The notes under the pieces were generated by a model. That model worked only from the letters and a program-made list of their open reading frames with translations. It was not told where the DNA came from and made no database searches. From Muraenolepis orangiensis (Eukaryota > Chordata > Actinopteri > Gadiformes > Muraenolepididae): a stretch of 64,000 bases of DNA. The position numbers and the translations under genes were made by a program. This document shows, in pieces, positions 36,833 to 50,278 of the stretch. The DNA lies in assembly GCA_027704905.1 (NCBI GenBank), contig CM051007.1:17592563-17656562 (forward strand), written 5' to 3'. The stretch's first letter is position 1. Each line of letters opens with the position of its first letter.

Positions 36833-37124
36833 GCGGGCACGAGCGGATGTGGTGGGTGAGACGGCTGGGGGGGGGGGGGGGGGGGGGGACCTGCAGAGAT
36901 AATGAAGGTAGCGAGAGGAAGGGCGGAAGAGTGGCGCATCAAGGACGGAGCCCTCAGCCTCCGTCCCTCGGTACCTCCAGCCTGATGAGAGGTACAAATG
37001 CACATATTAGCATTTCCACTTGCCCGTGGACAAGTTAAATATCCAATGCGACACATGTAAACACACGACAGAACGCAGCGATGACACGTGCTGAAGCAGC
37101 GTCGTCGTACATAAAGGCCCGGTT

Positions 37125-37470
37125 GTATGTAAGCAAGCATGTATGCCTTCATGTATGCATGTATGTATGTATGTATGCCTGCATACATGCATGCATATGT
37201 GCATGTACAGTATGTATGTATGAATGTTTGCATGTATGTATGCCTGCATATACGTTTGCATGTATGTATGCATGTACGCCTGCATATATGCATGCATATG
37301 TGCATGTACAGTATGTACTGTATGTATCTATGCATGTGTGAATGTGTGCATGTATGCATGCATGTATGTAGTATGTATGCATGTATGCATGTGTGCATGT
37401 ATGAATGTATTTATGCATGTATGTATGCCTGCATGTATGTGTGTGTGCATGTATTATATACATATGTATG
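37125..37470. repeat. degenerate (ATGT)n/(ATGC)n array
   Basis: Mixed TATG and CATG tetranucleotides over about 340 bp. Met-Cys-Tyr-rich frames on both strands are translations of this array. Confidence 0.92.
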
Positions 37471-37705
37471 TAACGTATCAAGTCAAGCATGAACGAGGAG
37501 CTTTTGTTTCCTCTATTTTTCTCTCGTCTGCATTTTCATTCTTGTCACACTCCCAGGTGATGCAGTTTCCACGGTGACGGCCGGAACCACACTGGAGAGT
37601 GACGTCAATTCTCATCTCAAGGACTTGTGAGCTGTGGTGCCTCTACTTCCGGCAGCTTGATGGACCCTGGCTGTGGGAAGGGCTGCCCAACCAACTGAGT
37701 ACTCA

Positions 37706-37890
<185 letters not shown>

Positions 37891-37899
37891 ATGGAGAGA

Positions 37900-38824
37900 G
37901 GGCAAGGCAGGGTGAAACAGAAAGAAAGAAGTAGTTGATTGCTTGATGGTGAGTAAGTTCTCTCAGGAACATATTTTCTGCACTTTACTTAGTGACGAAA
38001 GCTTCCATGCACTCTACCTCATGGGGTGAGATGAGTGGTCCCTTCTATTTTCAAGCTTCCTGCATAACAAGCGGTTATAACAATAAGTCAAGCTGTATAC
38101 TCTGTATACAGGGCTTGACTGTTCAACGAAGGGTTTCAGAGTTCCAAAGCAGTTGTAGTTATGTTGTTTTAACGTTGTAGGTTAACATTTTTAGGGGATA
38201 CACATAAGGCTGGACAATATAGCTGAAAATGTTGTGTGTTAATGTAAAAGCTATTTGATAGCTGGAGAAACCATCCCCCCACCAACCATGATAGCTGGTT
38301 AAATGTGCTTTGAGGTGTTTTCTGATGTGTTGACCCAGAAGCGGAATTGAATGTTTTAATTGCAGAGGATTAAGGCAAACGTCTGCCTAAGATGTTGACC
38401 ATGGATTCTGCTTCACGTATCAGCAGTTCCCCAGCTGATTTAACCGAAGCCACAATGAATTGCCGACGGTCGTCCTCGCCACACAATTTTTAAACGATTT
38501 TCGTGAATGCAGGGAAAAAAGTGCTACTATTCCATCGGCAGAGAGCCCCTGGGCTCATCTGAAAACACTTACACTGGCACACATCTCAGCCTTAAACGGA
38601 CCACACCACGACCACCAGCACTCCTTTATTCACTCAATGAATATATAGGTCTGCGGTGGAGCCGTACGTTTGGACAAACTTGTTAAGCCGTACGCCGGCA
38701 CTCTCCCATCACTTTTTGCATCAGCACCAATCCACCCAACGGAAGGGGGTCCCGGACCAAGCCCATTTTTACACACACACACACAAGCATATTCGATTAA
38801 AGCCATATTGGTTGTCTGGTTTTG

Positions 38825-38825
<1 letters not shown>
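37900..38825. other. unique sequence, nothing recognised
   Basis: Short frames without family resemblance. Confidence 0.4.

Positions 38826-38826
<1 letters not shown>

Positions 38827-38880
<54 letters not shown>
38827..38880. repeat. (CT)n microsatellite
   Basis: About 26 CT units. The 38881-39307 flank shows nothing recognisable beyond an open frame from the repeat. Confidence 0.95.
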
Positions 38881-38883
<3 letters not shown>

Positions 38884-39317
38884 CCTCTCTCTCCACCCAC
38901 TTTCCTGTCAATCTCCATCTCTCCTGTGCAAAAAGGTACTCTAATGGTCAAAAGAACACAGGATGGACAGAGCAGTAGAGTGAGGGGGCAGTCAGGCCAA
39001 ACACTGGGTTCCCCGGTCATCATGCCAAGGGTCCCCTCGCCACAACCGGGCCCAATCACTGGACCCCACAACCGGCCCAAAGGAGTTCCCAATCACTGGT
39101 CAGGAGACAATTGAGAGAACACATCCTGCTTGCATTATTGAAATGCAAATGAACCCTGTGTTTTGGTTGAGAACGAGGGAGTGGGTGTGTTCGCCCACGG
39201 CCCCGATCTATGCACCGCATTCAGCAGAGGGAGGGAAGCAAACCGTGTGAACTGCTTTAAATGACAACGCATATTCAGGGAGGACCAACCAGACCCCCCC
39301 TCCTCCCCCCACCTCTT

Positions 39318-40140
39318 ACTTAGTCATTCTGTTCACCTGTGTTAATTAGTCATTCTGTTCACCTGTGTTAATTAGTCATTCTGTTCACCTGTGTTAATTA
39401 GTCATTCTGTTCACCTGTGTTAATTATTCATTCTGTTCACCTGTGTTAATTAGTAATTATGTTCATCTGTGTTAATTAGTCATTATGTTCACCTGTGTTA
39501 ATTAGTCATTATGTTCACCTGTGTTAATTAGTCATTCTGTTCACCTGTGTTAATTAGTAATTCTGTTCACCTGTGTTAAACAGTCATTCCGTTCACCTGT
39601 GTTAATTAGTCATTCTGTTCACCTGCGTTAAACAGTCATTCCGTTCACCTGTGTTAATTAGCCATTCCGTTCACCTGTGTTAATTAGTACTTCTGTTCAC
39701 CTATGTTAATTTGTCATTCTGTTCACCTGTGTTAATTAGCCATTCCGTTCACCTGTGTTAATTAGTACTTCTGTTCACCTATGTTAATTTGTCATTCTGT
39801 TCACCTGTGTTAATTAGTCATTCCGTTCACCTGTGTTAATTAGTACTTCTGTTCACCTATGTTAATTTGCCATTCCGTTCACCTGTGTTAATTTGTACTT
39901 CTGTTCACCTATGTTAATTAGCCATTCCGTTCACCTGTGTTAATTAGTACTTCTGTTCACCAATGTTAATTAGCCATTCCGTTCACCTGTGTTAATTAGT
40001 ACTTCTGTTCACCTATGTTAATTAGCCATTCCATTCACCTGTGTTAATTAGTACTTCTGTTCACCTATGTTAATTAGCCATTCCGTTCACCTGTGTTAAT
40101 TAGTAGTCCTGTTCAGCTATGTTAATTAGTCATTCTATTC
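39318..40140. repeat. 26-bp minisatellite, array 1, with dimeric higher order
   Basis: About 31 units of 26 bp (TTCTGTTCACCTGTGTTAAT plus TAGTCA). From about 39655 the array alternates CATTCCGTTCACCTGTG and ACTTCTGTTCACCTATG, giving a 52-bp dimer repeated at least seven times. Confidence 0.95.
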
Positions 40141-40560
40141 CATGTTTTCCTTCCGCGTCCTCTGGCACCTACCCCCGAGTCTGATGCCTGGGCTTGGGTT
40201 CCTAAATGATAAATGTTGATGATTTGTTTTGATGGCCAAAAGCCGGAGTCAACAGGGTCTGAAAGCACAACAGGAGGTAAAAATATCCTTCAATTTACAA
40301 GCCAAGGCTTCTTACATGACTTATTATGGGAAAAACAGTCTGATCTTTGACGTAAATGAGCTACATGGGTTATTCTTTGCCTTAATAAAAACGGCCAAAT
40401 TGGCTTCTTGGACAGCGGCTGGATAAATGTGGCACAATTGATTCGGTGCAACAAATTGACATACAAAGTGGTGGCCGTAATTACTTATATTAGACCATCA
40501 TTTCAACTCAATACTGGCCGCAAAAAGCAGATGTGTCAAAATTGGTAGCTACCAATCAGT
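40141..40560. other. unique sequence between arrays
   Basis: No gene recognised. Confidence 0.4.
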
Positions 40561-40567
40561 CCAGCAC

Positions 40568-40737
40568 ACACACAGATTATTTTTGTGTTTTCGTAGATAT
40601 GTTTATGGAATACATAACATGTATGTATTACATAAACATATCTATGAAAACCCAAAAATAATCTGTGTGTTTTTTCGTAGATATGTTAATGCAATACATA
40701 ACACGTATGTATTACGTAAACATATCTACGAAAACAC
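40568..40737. repeat. two tandem palindromes
   Basis: 40568-40669 is a palindrome with about 50-bp arms (CACACAGATTATTTTTG ... CGTAGATATGTTTATG). 40672-40737 is a shorter relative with the same CGTAGATATGTTAATG core. Probably a MITE with a partial duplicate. Confidence 0.85.
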
Positions 40738-40925
40738 TATAATAACACTAACACTATAAATAATCTATAAAATGCATACAGCTCACACTGTATGTCATAA
40801 ACTAAAGTCAAGTTTCAGTCCGTTTACCAATGCTATAATGACAAGATGACAGAACTTCAGAAATTGCATATCCTCAAGTTAGTTTTAAATTATATCTTTA
40901 AATTATATTTTCTATATATATATAT

Positions 40926-41760
40926 TCACCTGTGTTAATTAGTCATTCTGTTCACCTGTGTTAGTCCTTCCATTCACCTGTGTTAATTAGTCATCCTGTT
41001 CACATGTGTTAATTAGTCATTCTGTTCCCCTGTGTTAGCCATTCTGTTCACCTGTGTTAGTCATTGTTCACCTGTGTTAGTCATTCTGTTCACCTGTGTT
41101 AATTAGTCATTCTGTTCCCCTGTGTTAGTCATTCTGTTCCCCTGTGTTAATTAGTCATTCTGTTCCCCTGTGTTAATTAGTCATTCTGTTCACCTGTGTT
41201 AGCCATTCTGTTCACCTGTGTTAATTTGTCATTCTGTTCACCTGTGTTAATTAGTCATCCTGTTCACATGTGTTAATTAGTCGTTCCATTTACCTGTGTT
41301 AATTAGTCATCCTGTTCACCGGTGTTAATTAGTCATTCCTTTTACCTGTGTTAATTAGTCATCCTGTTCACCTGTTAATAAGTCATTCCGTTTACCTGTG
41401 TTAATTAGTCATCCTGTTCACCTGTGTTATTAGTCGTTCCATTTACCTGTGTTAATTAGTCATTCTGTTCACCTGTGTTAATTAGTCATTCTGTTCACCT
41501 GTGTTAATTTGTCATTCTGTTCACCTGTGTTAGTAATTCCATTCACCTGTGTTAATTAGTCATTCTGTTCACCTGTGTTAATTTGTCATTCTGTTCACCT
41601 GTGTTAGTCATTCCGTTCACCTGTGTTAATTTGTCATTCTGTTCACCTGTGTTAGTAATTCCATTCACCTGTGTTAATCTGTCATTCAGTTCACCTGTGT
41701 TAATCAGTCATTCTGTTCACCTGTGTTAATTTGTCGTTCCGTTTACCTGTGTTAATTAGT
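40926..41760. repeat. 26-bp minisatellite, array 2
   Basis: Same unit as array 1, but less regular. Many units lack TTAATTAG, giving shorter 18-20-bp versions. It ends at a (TA)n tract (41759-41775). Confidence 0.93.
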
Positions 41761-41775
41761 ATATATATATATATA

Positions 41776-44025
41776 GTCCATAAGGTGTTCATGAGGTGTC
41801 CATGAGGTGTCTCCATGCATACTATAGAACAGTTGATGTCTAGAATATAACTTATAACTGCATATGAAAATATAAACTCACTATTGGCTGCGTCCAATGA
41901 CATCACACAAGGCCCCGTTTAGAGACATGCAAGAAAACAGGAAGTGGGCGGGGCCGGGGGAGGTCACCTAAGGAGGTCACCCAACAATCGGCAAGGCACT
42001 TTTTAGGATAAGTCACGCCCACTACCACGCCCCCTTTTGTCTGATTGGCCCAACAATCTGTGTTTAACTTTGTGAGATATCCTGGACAGACACACAGACA
42101 CACACACACAGGGTGAAAACAAATAGCTCTGGGGAGGAGGTAGTGATCACAGACTATGACTCCTAATGCAAAAATGATCAGTCAGACATATTTTGCAATA
42201 ATTGATTGTTGATGTTACACTTCTGATTGACTGGAGAGACAGGTCAGTCAGTAGTAACTGGACAATAGTGTGTTGGTTGATTGCCACCAATGAACTAACT
42301 AAAGAGGCTGGGAATTAAATGCCGATTGGGCCTATATATATAACAATATTCACATTAGAAAGTGTTTGATTTAAGCTCCAAACTACTATGAATTGCTGGC
42401 CTGATTTATTTTGACGACACAGTATTGCAGCATCCATCCTGTGGAACACCTAAGTAACAAGTAAAAAAATAAGAAAACAAGAAAAAAACTAGTTTTGTGC
42501 AATAAGCAAAAAACCTTTTTCAAATACTAAACACATTCATGTGAAATAAGCCCGTCCTTGTTGCATACAAATATGCATCTTCATCTTCATCTTCATCCCT
42601 GCTTCTTGTATCTCTTGTTTACCTTCCCAGTTGAGCCAAAGTCAAAGCTCCCTCTCAGTAGAGGAAGTCAGTCTCTCCCTCTGCACACACTGTGGTCTGC
42701 AGGCATGGCAACTCAACCCCCGGCTAATAGCTTTTAACCAACCCCTGTGTAATGAAACCCCTGTACCATTTCGGGGCATACGTGGATCACAGCAGTGACA
42801 CAGCTTATGACGCCAAGGAGAAGTCAGCCAAGTGAAGAAGTATAAGGAGGTGGAGGGAGGGAGGGAGGCAGGCAGCCTGCATGGTTCTCTCACAAACTGT
42901 GCTCCTAGTTTTGCATTCCTCCAATTCCATTTTTACCAGCATTCAATTTTGAAAATATGCTCGCCAGCGAAAGTGGACTTTTTCCAGCTTAAGGGCTGTT
43001 GTGTGAATTGTGGTTCTCTTGTCATGTAGCATCAAGTGTTGCACAATTCTACTTTGACGGCCCCGTTTTATGAAAAGCCCTACTTTCCAACAGAAAAATA
43101 CTTCTTAAAGCATTACTAACCTCCTTACCTGCCCTTCAATGAGAGGCCGCCTGTTTCCCCGCAAGTGGCTTTGGATAACAAAAACGACTGCAAAGTAAAA
43201 CTAGATGGCTTTTATGACTCATTTCCTTGCAGCTACCGTGTTCCGTCTGGGTCCGAATAGGGCACAGGGATGAGCAACAGTGCCTCAAAAAAATACTTTC
43301 GGTGTCTGGCATCTTTAGGGAAAAGCTAATGTTTTAACGTTTTAAAAGTACACAGTGTTCTCCACACACACACCTCCACACGGTCTAATGAATGAGAAGA
43401 GTGACTTCGGCATGACTTGGCGTCCTTGAGGCGGAACAGAGATGAAAGTGACACGCGGTGTCTTACTTTTACTTGGATTGCATCAATCATGAATAAAAAC
43501 CTACATAAAATAAAGTTTGAAATCTCCGGAAACAGATGTCTGGGGAGGCCGTCAGCCATCTGTTTTGCATGTCGTAGAGTGCCCAAGGTGGGGGGGGCGT
43601 CGTCTGAGCAAAAGGCCTGACGTTAACCTCGGTGCACTCCATGTGTTTACAGCGTTAATTGCACGCATTCATTCATTGGGGCCAAAAGCGCTTTCGATTT
43701 CAGTCAGTTTGGAAAAACTTTGATTGCAAACCCCCCCCCCCCCCCCGGAATACACAAGGGATACATACATGAACATAAAGGTATGCACGCTATGCTGTGC
43801 GCTTACATATTATACGGATTGCTTTCATGCAGCGGAGGAGGTTCCGTCTCTCGTCTCCGACTGCCAGAGCTGAACTGATGAAACCTCTGAAGTCTCTCCA
43901 GCTGATCAGCCGGAGCACCTGCTCTGTAGACATTTGCAAGCTCTGTGCTGCCTCCTATGGGTGGAATGAGTAACAGCCGCACTTCCGGTTGTCCTTGCTG
44001 ATCTCTTACTGCCTTTGATGGCGCA
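41776..44025. other. unique sequence, nothing recognised
   Basis: Contains (ATCTTC)n at 42569-42597, a GGGA tract at 42850-42870 and a C-run at 43731-43746. No gene supported. Confidence 0.4.
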
Positions 44026-44027
44026 GT

Positions 44028-44149
44028 TCTCTCTCTCGCTCTCGCTCTCGCTCTCCCCCTCCCCCTCCCTCTCCCTCGCTCTCTCTCCCTCACCATCTCT
44101 CTTCCCCCTCACCCCCCTCTTTCTGCTCCTCTCTCTTTGTCTATCTCTC

Positions 44150-44238
<89 letters not shown>

Positions 44239-44259
44239 TTCTCTCCCCCCTCTTTCTGC

Positions 44260-44356
<97 letters not shown>

Positions 44357-44375
44357 CTCTCTCTCTCTCTCTGCC
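44028..44375. repeat. (CT)n microsatellite, two large blocks
   Basis: Imperfect CT/CCCT to 44152, pure CT at 44153-44233, a CACCATTTCTCTCCCCCCTC spacer, then pure CT at 44264-44350. The spacer and a similar one at 44092-44116 are duplicates. Confidence 0.97.
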
Positions 44376-47071
44376 CCTGCCCCCCCCCTTATCCTCCTCT
44401 CTGCTTGTGTATCCCTCCTCCTCCCTCCAAAATCAAGCATGTTATTTACCACTTGGGGCTGAAACTTGCATCTAAGGGTCTTTCTGGGTTCTTCTTTATA
44501 CTTTTTGGTTTGTTTGCTCCACCCCACCGTCAGATTGAAGTCTGAGTGTGTTTTGACCTCCCCTGTCTTTTATGGTGTGAAAAGCTGTAATGACACTTTC
44601 AATAGACTCGAGGTGTGGGGTTCTCTGGGGCTCTGTTAGCAATCATTATGCTCAGTGAATTGAGGTACACCCCACCTTTTTCACGGTTTCGGAAGGCTGC
44701 GACTTCACAAAGTCCAACTTGTGCCAAAGGTGTTATCATCAGTCATTGAAATGTACGCGGATTGAGCTCAACACTGCCATCTATGGGCGAGGAAAAATAA
44801 TGTATCTTGGCTGACACCGTAAGAGCCGGAGTAAACTCCAATGCCTGGGTTTGGAAAGTTTTATCGTGGATTCAGATTTCGGGCATCAGTTAGTTAGTAA
44901 GCCTGACTGAATGTCTGCTTCAACAGGGCAGCGCGTTCCTGTTGGACTTTTTTATGTCTTTCTGTAAAACAAAGTAAGCTGTCCAGTCTGACCTGTCAGC
45001 ACCATGTGAGTTCACAGCCTCCAAGCAATACTTTTAAAAAACGCCATATTCGTTTTTGTATATTCAGTACATTTGTTAATTTATTCACTTCTGGATGACT
45101 TGTTGGACCTTTGTGTTGAGCACACACAACAACAACAAAAGACTGAAAAATTAATATAGTTACACATACAAAATAACTGGCAATTGTCCTTATGTGCACA
45201 TATATGTATGTATGTGTATATATATATACACACACACATGTCAACGGCTTTAAATTCAACTATTCACTGCAAAAAGAACATCACTGTTCTGTTATTTTGA
45301 TCTTTCCTTTTCAACATCCCTTTTAGCTGCTGGACAAGGTGAGGACTTCTCCTTGCTTCGCCTGCATGGCCTCGAGCAGATAATCACTTTCTACAGCCAC
45401 ATCTCCTAGTATATATAGAACGAACGCTGGAGAAAGCCTATATACCTACATAGTGACCTACATAGTGTCTGCAGAAGCTCCATCAGTGTATGGTCATTCC
45501 GTGTCTGGTCAACAACATTGAAGTGAATGGGGGTGTCGCCTTTTGTGGTGTGGTGAAACACCGAATTGTCCACGTGGGCTGAATGCACTGAATAACTGGC
45601 CCACAGGTCTGCTTGGAGGAGCTGGTGGGGTGATGCCCTGTGGGGGAGGTCAGAAGTGTATTTTCCGATGTCCTACAGGTCCATGGGACTGACTGGTGGT
45701 TTTCTGATGGCTGGAAATAATAGTGTGGTCTGAAATTTCTTTTAAAATAAAAAATAAAAACAGCGATTCCCATGGGCTGGTGGCCTCCGAGTCCTCTCCT
45801 GCCTGGAAACACCGCTGCTGCAAATAAATAGGGTAGCCGGGCTACAAGGTCCAGAGTTGGGGGCGGCCTTGGAACTTGTTGCCTCCGCCACTGACGTCAG
45901 TGGCACTTGTGCCGCACGTCAGCGCCTCCCACGGGACTTCCACACCCCTCATGACTTTACTTCATATCCCTGGAAAATTGGCAGGACATCCGTTCACGTT
46001 CCCCGAATATGCATGCGACAGCCAACTCACAGTGAGTGAGTGACTCAACACCCGCTGCGTTATCTTAAGACACACATCCGTATTGTGATCGTTATGTATA
46101 TATAAATAACACAGCAGGGATTATACAGCGCGAGTGCACTTCTTAGATTTTGACACAACAAAAACAACACAAAACCGCCTCGACTCAGAATAGGCTCCGT
46201 GGTTAATTAGTTTGTTTGTCAACCGTCGCGTTCACTTCTTGGAAGCTCTACTGCCAAGAGTTTGAGAAGCGCAAGAAAACCCAAGGTGGTTAGTAACTAA
46301 CTATAACGATTACTCACATGTTGTCTTCTAGTCTGGTTGCACTAGCTCCTGGCTCTCCCTCTCCCCCGAGACAGCACTCAAAACACTTTCTAGCTCACCC
46401 CCTGCTGGTCCGCACTACCATACCAAACCATGCAAACTCTGTTTTTTTCCCCTGCTCATTTTGGGAAGTGAAGCCTGAGGAGAGGTTCCGGCCGGGGCCT
46501 CTTCATGTCCCTGACATCTTCTGAAAATTTTTTTAAGGCTGAAATATAATATATGCCTGTTTTTAGGGAGATGTCTGCTTTTTAAAAGAAGACTTTCCAC
46601 TATAGGGATAATAGCCCCCACACCGTTACGGTAAGACCGTAAAAGTCAGGCTTGTTGTTTTGTAGCCTTAAGTGTACCACACACACCATCAAGTGTAGAA
46701 CGCAAGCGGGAAACTGAAACTTTTTTTCGCTCTCTTGTTTTCAAACTGGAGGCATATGAAATCCTGCATAGACTCACTAATCGTGGCCCTTTAAATTAAT
46801 TGGGTGAACAAAAACCCGCCAAAAACGCCAGGCAGAGACAGAGGGAAAACGTTTGTTGCGTTTAAGGCATTCAAATCAGATTACATGTTAGCTAATTCAC
46901 GTTCACATTCTTTTAGAAGGAGTTAGCCCAGAACAGGGCTTTTCCGATGGCTTCTGGAGAACCATACATACGGTATACTCATCCAACTCAACGCCCAGAT
47001 TGGCAGGACAAACCAGCACAACTTTCTGAAGACTTCAGCGGACGTGTAATGAGTATATTCACACTCCGTAT
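44376..47071. other. unique sequence, nothing recognised
   Basis: Includes frames of 60-109 codons (45483-45812 minus is the longest), none with family resemblance. A short (TA)n/(CA)n lies at 45215-45238. Confidence 0.4.
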
Positions 47072-47696
47072 CAGTGGCGGCTGGTGGTTGTGAGAGTAGG
47101 GGAGGAAGGAAGGTGCCTTACTATACATGTTGACAGTGTATTAGTGGGTTATTTTAGCAGATAAGCCAAACTGAATGGAAACCGATTGTGATCTGAGGGG
47201 GAAGAAGCGTTTTTTGGATGAAAAATAGATATTTAGCGATTAATCCATTTATGATGAAAATCTGAAAATCTGAATAGAAGTTTCATGCACAGTGGCTTGT
47301 GCTATCGAACAAACCTAAACCTTGAAATTGAAATTGAGTGAGATTTGAGGGAGAATTGTTCTGTTGTGTAAAGTATATTTACCTATTTAATTTAATAAAA
47401 TAATCACGTTAATTGTCTAATCGTGACCCAAAGAAAAACCACCTTGTCACGGTCAGCCATGCTTTCTGTTTACGTTTGGCGTCATGCACCTGGAACGCTT
47501 TGAGGTCGGAACTCAAGTTTAAAATCTAAAATAAATTAAAAAGTAAATGACTCACAAGTTTCCTGGAACGCAGAATGGGCTATATACACTAAGCTGTGTG
47601 CAGTACTTCCGGCTTCAAGTTATACGGGTCAACCTCTTCCGGTATATTTGTTTACTACCAACTAGCTCACTACAGCTCCTGAGGTACTATTTCACC

Positions 47697-48503
47697 ATGA
47701 ATTCCCATAAGAAAATGCGTTTTCAAAAACAGGAGAAGAAATACTCATTGCTGTGTTCCGCATCATTGAAATGTAATGGTTTATAGTGGTAAATAGTTTC
47801 CATGGCTTTCCAACCCATCCCGACCTGAGAAGAACCCGACGCGGACATCCAATTCTATACCAGGTAACGTTAGACCGAAGTTGGGCTATTCAGCTAACTG
47901 TTTGACATCGACCAAAGTAAACATCAGTTAAACTATAAAGAATCCTGTCGTAAGTCTTAATACAAAAGAGTTAATGTGCCTACTGCGTGACCGCTGCAGC
48001 CATGCATACGAGATGAGACATTGGCTTAGTTGTTACAGCTAACAGTATTTTGGTGACCGTGTATGATTGTATTTACTTAGGTAATTAATGACTGACATGA
48101 TTAATGACTGACATGATTTACAAAAAGACATGATGTATTTTTGTAAATACATTTCCAAGCTATGACCACCTGATGGCGTTTTGGGTTTTGATTGAGCCTT
48201 CAATTTACTAAATGGTTCGGGTCTCCAGAGCCAAGAGCCTCCAGAGCACGTCCATCAATGGTAGGTTATGGTCTGAGCTGCTTTGTAGTAACAGAGGGTG
48301 GGATGCCATTGCATTTACAGAAGGCTACACTAAAGGACTCAGCCCCCTTTAAATACACTAGTGCACTACAGCAACTCAGTTTTTCCCCACTCCTGCAAAG
48401 TGAGATGTACTCCACCTACAAATCTCACTGCACCATGAAAGGGCTTATTGGCAGACATTTACAGTGGCATGCCTGTTGTCAAACTACCAAAACAAGGCAT
48501 TAG
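47697..48503 (+). pseudogene. THAP-domain transposase remnant with DDE-like fragment
   Basis: Exon 47697-47863 starts ATG and reads KKMRFQKQEKKYS, CSASLKCNG, then stops; SFHGFP (in another frame) and a CAG|GTAACG donor follow. This is the first half of a THAP zinc finger (Cys pair plus FHxFP box), but the first Cys pair is lost by small deletions relative to the inverted copy. Downstream, 48360-48460 reads LLQSEMYSTYKSHCTMKGLIG, which resembles the segment of DDE_Tnp_4-type transposases after their second Asp region. The order THAP then DDE_Tnp_4 is that of ISL2EU/Harbinger-like fish transposases. Stops make it dead. Motif matches are from memory. Confidence 0.55.
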
Positions 48504-49397
48504 TTAAAGCATTGGGTTAAGTAAAGCATTGGTTCAACACCAGGTTTTTGTAATTTAATTGAGTGAATTTTGTTTATTCCAGTGGCAGATCATTTAGTTA
48601 AACATTCTGTAAATCGTATGTACACATACATTATCAATGTAAGCAAACTGTTGAATGTAAAGTCATTTGTATAGATTTGTAAAAATGAACATTGTAACAT
48701 ATTGTACATACATCATATTGAACTATTGTAACATATTGGCTAAAAAACATTATTGAAAAATGAACTGTAATCAAATATTTTATAACATTTTGTCATTCCA
48801 ATCTTTCAATGAAGAACCGGGGTTTTGCTCATGTTCATTTCTCAAAGACAGGTATCTTGGCATGTATATGTAGATGCTAATTGATCTTTGCACTTGTGGA
48901 TCCATGTGTAATCGTTGCACAACTGTTAGGAACAGCAATGCCTCTATGTGATTGCACACAACACTGCCTGCCACACAGGAGCATTGGCTGTGTCAACACC
49001 ACTGGCGATGAATCACAAAGCGGAATCTAAGCCCATTTTTCAAAAAAATTCTAAATATACCCTCTGCTTCATGGAAAAGTAGGTTATTATGAGTAGAACA
49101 GTTATTGTTATTGTTCCTGAACCATGCTCCTAGACAATGCCTACCCTCCTTAATGCTTAGCTTTACATTCTCTCCCTACTCAAACAAACTTGAATAACCT
49201 TCCTTGATAACTATTATGCCTTAGATGGTGTATATTAGCAGTGTTAACTTATATATATCCTTGATCTGACCAATGTGCAGTAGGCACATTAACTCTTTTG
49301 TATTAAGACTTACGACAGGATTCTGTATAGTTTAACTGATGTTTACTTTGGTCGATGTCAAACAGTTAGCTGAATAGCCCAACTTAACTAACGTTAC

Positions 49398-49570
49398 CTG
49401 GTATAGAATCGGATGTCCGCGTCGGGTTCTTCTCAGGTGGGATGGGTTGGAAAGCCATGGAAACTCTAAATACCGTTACATTTCGATGATGCCGAACAAA
49501 GCGGAACACAGCAATGTTCGGAGTATTTCTTCTCCTGTTTTTGAAAACGCATTTTCTTATGAGAAATCAT
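49398..49570 (-). pseudogene. THAP-domain first exon, better preserved inverted copy
   Basis: From ATG at 49570 on the minus strand the frame reads KKMRFQKQEKKYSEHCCVPL and CSASSKCNG, one TAG, then SFHGFPTHP. The THAP Cys-x4-Cys and FHGFP box are in order and in one frame. It ends at ATACCAG|GTAACG, a good donor. The in-frame stop makes it non-functional as read. Confidence 0.6.
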
Positions 49571-49699
49571 GGCGAATTAGTACCTCAGGAGCTGTAGCTA
49601 GCTAGTTGGAAGTAAACAAATATACCGGAGGAGGTTGACCCGTATAACTTGAAGCCGGAAGTACTTCACACAGCTTAGTGCATATAGCCCATTATAGGC

Positions 49700-50278
49700 C
49701 TATATCACGGCACAGTTGAAAGCCGGAAGTACCCGTTAAAAATCGCTGAAGCAGTGTAACCCAAGTTCCGGTTAATGCATTCACCATGGCATTCACCATG
49801 GCGGACAGTTATCGCTGCATAACCTTCAAAAAGTCGGTCAAGACGATGTGGTTCAACTAGTGAATGAACACTGAAGAAGTCTAAATCAGAATCATACAAT
49901 TCTCCAACATTGTGTCTGTGGCTCTATCTGGATATATCGCAATATAACGAAGGCGATTTTGTGTAGGAGCAGAGGTATGCCTATGTATTTAATATAGGCT
50001 ATTTATTTGATGGATTTGGATGACCTTTTCATGTACCTTTTCATTCACGTGTTAATATGTAGTGTGCAGCTGTATATTTTCTAAAAGGGAATGCCTGTTA
50101 TTCTTGTGAATATGAGTTGTCTTAAAATAAAAGTGCTTGTGACATCATACATGTGGCATTGAGTTAAAACTGAAAAATTAGTCGAATTTGTATAAAATAC
50201 CGATATATATCGTATATCGCGATGCAGCCTAAAAATACCGGGATAGGATGTTTGGTCCGTATCGCCCAGCCCTACTTG
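49700..50278 (-). repeat. probable DNA-transposon insertion ending TCGCCCAGCCCTA
   Basis: The minus strand begins TAGGGCTGGGCGATACGG (about 50275), a frequent fish repeat end, and continues with CGATATATATCG words to about 49930. The 80-bp repeat unit is interrupted here and resumes at 50279. Confidence 0.45.

Larger units (their letters stand above)
47574..49692. repeat. 0.4-kb inverted repeat, 1.3-kb spacer
   Basis: 47574-47986 and 49277-49692 are reverse complements with high identity, each running from AATGGGCTATAT through a THAP-like first exon to TTAATGTGCCTACTGC. Small deletions in the left arm account for most of the differences. Confidence 0.9.

Noticed and set aside
45483..45812. 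109-codon minus frame as a host gene
   Set aside because: No recognisable family and no supporting signals.
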